A program made the position numbers and the translations under genes. Positions 60,093 to 64,000 of a DNA stretch of 64,000 bases are shown piece after piece. The DNA is from Acinetobacter bereziniae LMG 1003 = CIP 70.12 (GTDB lineage: Bacteria > Pseudomonadota > Gammaproteobacteria > Pseudomonadales > Moraxellaceae): NCBI RefSeq assembly GCF_000368925.1, contig NZ_KB849756.1:2185679-2249678 (forward strand), given 5' to 3'. The notes below the pieces were generated by a model. The model was not told the origin of the DNA. It made no database searches and saw only the letters and a program-made list of their open reading frames with translations. How positions within the stretch are numbered: the first letter of the stretch is position 1; every line of letters begins with the position of its first letter.

Positions 60093-60110
60093 TTGGAACA
60101 ATCATTCCAA
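60093..60110. promoter_or_regulatory. Second TetR operator, in front of the MFS gene
   Basis: TTGGAAC-AATC-ATTCCAA, identical to the core of 59428-59451 except for one base (A for G at the start of the right arm). It lies about 45 bp before the small ORF and about 190 bp before the MFS start. Confidence 0.75.
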
Positions 60111-60155
60111 TAAAAAGACAACAACACAGTGATGTTGCTATAACAAGGATTAAAT

Positions 60156-60308
60156 ATGATGAAAATTTTCACACCCAACCATATGAATAAATTTAATTTA
60201 TCAATATCTATTGATCATGCAAGGGAGATCACAACAAACCCATTACAAGCTCAATGGACTAGACAGGCATGCCACCTTATCACAGCACAGGAAATCCCCC
60301 ATGTCTGA
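60156..60308 (+). CDS. Short ORF (50 aa) translationally coupled to the MFS gene
   Basis: ATG ATG at 60156 with AAGGA at ideal spacing opens a 50-codon frame (MMKIFTPNHMNKFNLSISID and on to QAQWTRQACHLITAQEIPHV) whose TGA overlaps the MFS start by 8 bp. The strong ribosome binding site and overlap suggest that it is translated, perhaps as a leader peptide that couples translation of the exporter. It could also be the remnant of a longer protein. Unknown family. Confidence 0.45.
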   Translation: MMKIFTPNHMNKFNLSISIDHAREITTNPLQAQWTRQACHLITAQEIPHV

Positions 60309-61512
60309 TCATCAAAAATCTCAAAAGCAGCCATCACCCAACAAAACTGTTGAAAAGTTACCTGTATTGCAATTGCTTGCTTTTACCTTAGCAGGCTTTC
60401 TCGCCATCATGACAGAAACCTTACCTGCTGGATTACTACCACAAATCAGTCAGGGACTGGCAATCACAGAAGCTCAAGCAGGTCAATTTATTACGCTTTA
60501 TGCCTTAGGGTCTGTGATTGCCGCAATCCCTGTCATCACCTTGACACGAGACTGGAACAGGCGCCCTTTATTTTTATATGCAATTACAGGTTTATTGATC
60601 TTTAATAGTCTCACCGCAATTTCAATGCACTATTATTTTATCTTGGTGGCGCGCTTTTTTGCAGGTATGTCAGCAGGTGTGATTTGGGGACTACTGGCAG
60701 GTTATGCACGGCGCTTAGTTCCTTTTCATCTACAAGGTAAAGCATTGGCGATTGCCAGTGTCGGTCAGCCTTTAGCGCTTTCTCTGGGTGTACCCTTAGC
60801 AACATGGTTTGGTCATTTGTTTGGCTGGAATCAGGTCTTTTGGGCAATGTCTGTACTCGCACTGATCCTAATCATTTGGGTACGTGCCATGATTCCAGAC
60901 TTTCAAAGTCAGCCCCAGCAACACAATAAGTCGATTTCACAAGTATTTTTCAGTGCTGGGATTTTGCCGATTCTGACTGTCTTACTATTTTGGATTTTGG
61001 CACACAATATTCTCTATACCTATATCGCTCCTTTTTTAACGTCTGTGGATTTAAGCCAACACCTTGATCTTATACTGATGCTGTTTGGGGTCTCTTCTAT
61101 TCTTGGTATTTGGTTGGTGGGATTATGGATAGATCGACATTTAAGAAAGCTCACCATAATCAGTTTGATTGTTTTTGCTCTAAGTACGATATTGCTTATT
61201 TTGAGTCATGATGCGCTGATCATTGTGGTTTGTATCGCAATTTGGGGAGTAGCGTTTGGTGGAGCACCAACGCTATTACAAACTGCACTTGCCGATGCTG
61301 CTCAGGAAGATGCCGATGTTGCACAATCGATGTTGGTCACTGTTTTTAATTTAGCAGTCGCAGCTGGTGGATGGCTCGGTGGCATAATCTTGAATCACAC
61401 AGGGGCTTCAACCTTCCCACATTATATGTTGGGTTTGCTTATTGTTTCGCTATTGATTGTGAGTTTGAGTCATCAACATGCTTTTAAAAGCGGTCAACGA
61501 AAACTGGCTTAA
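60301..61512 (+). CDS. MFS efflux transporter (AraJ/YdhP-like)
   Basis: A 403-residue DHA1-type exporter with 12 predicted helices. PVLQLLAFTLAGFLAIMTET begins helix 1 with the acidic TE residues and LPAGLLPQIS, GQFITLYALGSVIAAIPVIT, RDWNRRPLFLYAITGLLIF, ARFFAGMSAGVIWGLLAGYARR and the second-half LWIDRHLRKLTIISL. ATG 60301 has AGGA about 9 bases upstream. Preceded by the TetR gene and operators, so it is likely a repressed, inducible exporter of an unknown compound. Terminator follows at 61542-61565. Confidence 0.88.
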   Translation: MSDHQKSQKQPSPNKTVEKLPVLQLLAFTLAGFLAIMTETLPAGLLPQISQGLAITEAQAGQFITLYALGSVIAAIPVITLTRDWNRRPLFLYAITGLLIFNSLTAISMHYYFILVARFFAGMSAGVIWGLLAGYARRLVPFHLQGKALAIASVGQPLALSLGVPLATWFGHLFGWNQVFWAMSVLALILIIWVRAMIPDFQSQPQQHNKSISQVFFSAGILPILTVLLFWILAHNILYTYIAPFLTSVDLSQHLDLILMLFGVSSILGIWLVGLWIDRHLRKLTIISLIVFALSTILLILSHDALIIVVCIAIWGVAFGGAPTLLQTALADAAQEDADVAQSMLVTVFNLAVAAGGWLGGIILNHTGASTFPHYMLGLLIVSLLIVSLSHQHAFKSGQRKLA

Positions 61513-61541
61513 ACATCGTCTAAACACTTTAGATATAAAAA

Positions 61542-61565
61542 AACCCGCAAACATTTGCGGGTTTC
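61542..61565. terminator. Bidirectional terminator between MFS gene and dsbA
   Basis: AAACCCGCAAA-CA-TTTGCGGGTTT, perfect 11-bp stem, between convergent genes. Confidence 0.92.
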
Positions 61566-61579
61566 TGAACTGATCAGGC

Positions 61580-62197
61580 TTATTTTCCTGTACGTTCTTT
61601 ATTTACAAGATAGTCAACAACTTGTGTCACTTTAGCATCTTCACCTTGAACCACATATTTACCGTTGACCACAACTGCCGGTACACCAGAAAGTTGATAT
61701 TGTTGTGCCAACTGGTTTGATTCAGCAATTTTTGCTGTGATCGCAAATGAACTATACATGCTGTTGAATTTTGCTTCAGGTACGCCATATCGCGTAAAGA
61801 ATTTAGCAAAGGCATCTTTTTGGAGAACTTGTTGATTACCTGAAAAGTTAGTATGGAACAAAGGCAAATGTGTACGTTTGCGTACACCTAGTGCTTCACT
61901 GACATAGTATGCACGTGCACCTTGTTCCCATAATGGATTCATCGCAGCAGGTGTACGAATAAAGTTAACATCCTTAGGAATCTTCTTTAACCACGTTTGC
62001 ATATGTGGTTCTAATTTGAAGCAATGTGGGCATCCGTACCAAAAAAATTCACGTACTTCAATTTTACCTGGTACTGCAACCTTTCCAGGATTTTGAACAA
62101 CGGTATAATCTTTGCCTGCAACAAAATCAGCGGCCATGGTGTTTGCAGAAAATGCCATCACCATTGCGGTCATGCCACCTAAAATAAATTTTTTCAT
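61580..62197 (-). CDS. dsbA: Thiol:disulfide interchange protein DsbA
   Basis: A 205-residue periplasmic disulfide oxidase. Signal peptide KKFILGGMTAMVMAFSANTMA, then the thioredoxin-fold active site FFWYGCPHCFKLEPH with C56-P-H-C59 and the cis-proline loop LSGVPAVVVNGKYV. It oxidises cysteines of exported proteins and is reoxidised by DsbB. Full length. Confidence 0.95.
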   Translation of the reverse strand: MKKFILGGMTAMVMAFSANTMAADFVAGKDYTVVQNPGKVAVPGKIEVREFFWYGCPHCFKLEPHMQTWLKKIPKDVNFIRTPAAMNPLWEQGARAYYVSEALGVRKRTHLPLFHTNFSGNQQVLQKDAFAKFFTRYGVPEAKFNSMYSSFAITAKIAESNQLAQQYQLSGVPAVVVNGKYVVQGEDAKVTQVVDYLVNKERTGK

Positions 62198-62646
62198 TGA
62201 CTTTATTGTCCTCTAAGTCGTCTTGTATAGCTTATGCATTCACTATAAAACAAATATGAGAAAATCGTTTTCCTTCTGTGAAGTTTTTTACACGATTCAT
62301 CGCTTTTTTCGGATTTATGGTTACACTAGGGTCTGTCGAGAATGAATCTATGGTTTCAACAATCGGTATTTTTTAGTCATACAAGGCATTCATAATGAAA
62401 TTTAGTTATGCTAAATAAATTATTCATCACCGAGTCATGTCAAAACATACCATTGTTTCCAAGACTTTTGGCAAAGATCACCCAAACCTCGCTATGGAAC
62501 TCGGTAAGGGAATAGCCCTTAACTCGGTTACATATCTGTTTGAATAAATTTTAGCCTAAAGTACAACCAAGGTATCAAATCTCAACAGACCCTAACATAA
62601 CTGAACTTAATTTTTGATTAAAACAATTCACTTAGAGGTGACGAAC
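62198..62646. other. 450-bp intergenic region, mostly a MITE-like element
   Basis: About 130 bp of dsbA upstream DNA, then the element at 62327-62594, then the ubiG leader with ribosome binding site GAGGTGA at 62635. No gene seen. Confidence 0.6.
62327..62594. mobile_element. MITE-like non-coding element with 15-bp terminal inverted repeats
   Basis: The ends TAGGGTCTGTCGAGA and TCTCAACAGACCCTA are inverted repeats with one mismatch, 268 bp apart. If TA is read as the target duplication, the repeat proper begins GGGTCTGT, a pattern of IS630/Tc1-like or IS5-like elements. The interior holds no open reading frame of note, but has a direct AACTCGGT repeat around an AAGGG/CCCTT hairpin (about 62500-62530). 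It therefore looks like a small non-autonomous element inserted between dsbA and ubiG. Confidence 0.7.
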
Positions 62647-63360
62647 ATGTCGCAACTTAATGTTGATCCACAAGAAATTGCTAAATTTGAAGCATTAGCT
62701 GCTTTATGGTGGGATCAGCACTCTGAGTTCAGACCCTTACATCAAATCAATCCATTACGTTTAAATTGGATTGACGAACATGCCAATGGTCTTACTGGCA
62801 AGAAGATCCTCGATGTTGGTTGTGGTGGCGGCATTTTGGCTGAAAGCATGGCTCGTCGTGGTGCAGATGTTTTGGGTATCGATATGGGTGCAGCGCCACT
62901 CAATGTGGCACGTTTACATGCAGAACAGGAAAATGTTTATAATATTGAATATCGACAAATCCCTGTAGAACAACTGGCTGAAGAGCAAGCAGGTCAGTAC
63001 GATATTGTGACCTGTATGGAAATGCTGGAGCATGTGCCTGATCCTGCTTCGATTATTCAAGCATGTCAAAAATTAGTTAAGCCCAATGGTCATGTGTTTT
63101 TCTCCACCATTAACCGTAACCCAAAATCGTATTTATTTGCGATTATTGGCGCAGAATATGTCTTACGTCTATTGAAAAAAGGCACGCATGACTATCACAA
63201 ATTCATTAAGCCTTCAGAACTGGCTCATGACATTCGTCAATCTGGCTTAACACTTAAAGATATGACAGGTTTACATTACAACCCGCTCACCAAACACTAT
63301 TGGCTCGCAGCAAATGTAGACGTGAACTATATGGTATATACCGTGAATGAAGGTGTCTGA
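62647..63360 (+). CDS. ubiG: Ubiquinone biosynthesis O-methyltransferase
   Basis: A 237-residue SAM-dependent methyltransferase acting at two O-methylation steps of ubiquinone synthesis. FEALAALWWDQHSEFRPLHQINPLRLNWI at the N terminus is diagnostic (shown in part: WWDQHSEFRPLHQINPLR), then the SAM motif ILDVGCGGGILAE, DIVTCMEMLEHVPDP and FFSTINRNPKSYL, and the C-terminal GLHYNPLTKHYWL. ATG 62647 has GAGGTGA 6 bases upstream; the longer frame from 62614 lies partly in the leader. The stop overlaps the next start (TGATG). Confidence 0.96.
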   Translation: MSQLNVDPQEIAKFEALAALWWDQHSEFRPLHQINPLRLNWIDEHANGLTGKKILDVGCGGGILAESMARRGADVLGIDMGAAPLNVARLHAEQENVYNIEYRQIPVEQLAEEQAGQYDIVTCMEMLEHVPDPASIIQACQKLVKPNGHVFFSTINRNPKSYLFAIIGAEYVLRLLKKGTHDYHKFIKPSELAHDIRQSGLTLKDMTGLHYNPLTKHYWLAANVDVNYMVYTVNEGV

Positions 63361-64000
63361 TGCAAGCTGTTCTTTTTGATTTAGACGGCACCTTGATTGA
63401 TACTGCCGCAGATTTTATTCGTATCATCCAAGACATGTGCCGAAATGAAGGACGTGCTGTCGTCGATGCAGATTTGATTCGCACTCAAGTTTCCGAAGGC
63501 GCGCGTGCGATGGTCAAACTGGTTTATCCAGAACTTGAAGTTGATGACCCGGTTTTTCTCGCTCATCGCCAACATTTTTTGGATTTATATGGTGCAGACA
63601 TTGCCGTTGATACAGATCTCTTTGCAGGTATGTATCCGCTTTTAGCGGAGTTGGAAAGCAATGAGATTCCTTGGGGTATTGTGACCAATAAGCCTCGATG
63701 GCTTAGTGAGTCGTTACTTCAAGCACTCAATTTAACTGAGCGTTGTGCTGTATTGGTTTGCCCCGAAGATGTGAAACAGACTAAACCTGACCCTGAGCCA
63801 ATGTATTTAGCTGCAAAACAGATTGAAATTGCCCCAGAACAATGCATTTATGTAGGCGATCATCCTCGTGATATTGATGCTGGACGAAATGCGCAGATGT
63901 ATACCATCCTTGCTGCTTATGGTTATTTACCATTACAGTACAAAGATGATTTAGGTGCTTGGCAAGCGGATTGTATTGTGGATAATGTTGATGAATTACA
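63360..64000 (+). CDS. mupP: HAD-family phosphatase MupP (partial, 3' end outside window)
   Basis: Open to the window end, 213 codons. Begins QAVLFDLDGTLIDTAADFIR with the nucleophile/acid DxD motif, then GIVTNKPRWL (motif II) and VCPEDVKQTKPDPEPMYLAA (motif III Lys) and CIYVGDHPRDIDAGRNAQM (motif IV). A gph-like phosphatase adjacent to ubiG is the N-acetylmuramic acid 6-phosphate phosphatase MupP of peptidoglycan recycling in pseudomonads and relatives (established knowledge), hence the name; phosphoglycolate phosphatase is the alternative. Overlaps the ubiG stop by 1 bp. Confidence 0.87.
   Translation, partial: MQAVLFDLDGTLIDTAADFIRIIQDMCRNEGRAVVDADLIRTQVSEGARAMVKLVYPELEVDDPVFLAHRQHFLDLYGADIAVDTDLFAGMYPLLAELESNEIPWGIVTNKPRWLSESLLQALNLTERCAVLVCPEDVKQTKPDPEPMYLAAKQIEIAPEQCIYVGDHPRDIDAGRNAQMYTILAAYGYLPLQYKDDLGAWQADCIVDNVDEL

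Noticed and set aside
1..64000. CRISPR arrays, prophage or toxin-antitoxin modules
   Set aside because: No regularly spaced repeats, phage structural genes or recognisable toxin-antitoxin pairs were seen in the window.

Overview
The window is a chromosomal segment of an Acinetobacter-like gammaproteobacterium (Moraxellaceae). The base composition is AT-rich. The strongest taxonomic sign is the capsule (K) locus at about 20.3-42.0 kb, which has the characteristic Acinetobacter frame: fkpA, then wzc-wzb-wza in one direction, and a long opposing operon that ends in itrA, galU, ugd, gpi, galE, with a convergent pgm. Neighbouring murJ, ampD, nadC, rph, dsbA, ubiG and mupP are ordinary housekeeping genes.

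Layout. 0-3.5 kb: a partial DoxX gene, a DedA protein, an orphan ParA with a glycine-rich lipoprotein, SirB2 and BolA proteins, then tRNA-Gly(GCC) with its own promoter and terminator. 3.5-9.3 kb: an accessory segment made of decayed DNA around a four-gene plus-strand operon (class II aldolase, 2-hydroxyacid dehydrogenase, sodium:solute symporter, guanidinobutyrase-type ureohydrolase), followed by a decayed IS982-type transposase. 9.2-14.8 kb: a likely sigma-54 controlled catabolic operon (iron alcohol dehydrogenase, PAS/AAA+ activator, succinate-semialdehyde dehydrogenase, MHS-type transporter). It is preceded by a near-consensus -24/-12 promoter and a perfect 14-bp inverted repeat placed like an enhancer; 4-hydroxybutyrate is my best guess for the substrate. 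15.0-19.9 kb: a complete type I secretion trio (TolC, ABC, HlyD) without a visible substrate gene.

20.3-43.7 kb: capsule locus. RmlBDAC make dTDP-L-rhamnose, MnaA makes UDP-ManNAc, and GalU/Ugd/Gpi/GalE/Pgm supply common precursors. ItrA starts the lipid-linked unit, four putative glycosyltransferases extend it, Wzx flips it, Wzy polymerises it and Wza/Wzb/Wzc export it. The central wzx-wzy-glycosyltransferase part is clearly more AT-rich than its flanks, as expected for an exchangeable serotype cassette. Two FKBP-type peptidyl-prolyl isomerases close the locus.

43.7-64 kb: housekeeping and envelope genes (murJ, ampD, nadC, a DUF2135/TPR-like protein, an LtaS-like sulfatase-fold enzyme, a Tat-exported phospholipase C with a tiny lipoprotein, rph), two drug-efflux-type MFS genes with AraC and TetR regulators, a desaturase/ferredoxin-reductase pair divergent from a DesT-like TetR with tandem operators, dsbA, a MITE-like element, ubiG and a partial mupP. 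No CRISPR array, prophage, rRNA or intact insertion sequence was seen. All functional calls rest on reading motifs by eye; no database search was run.
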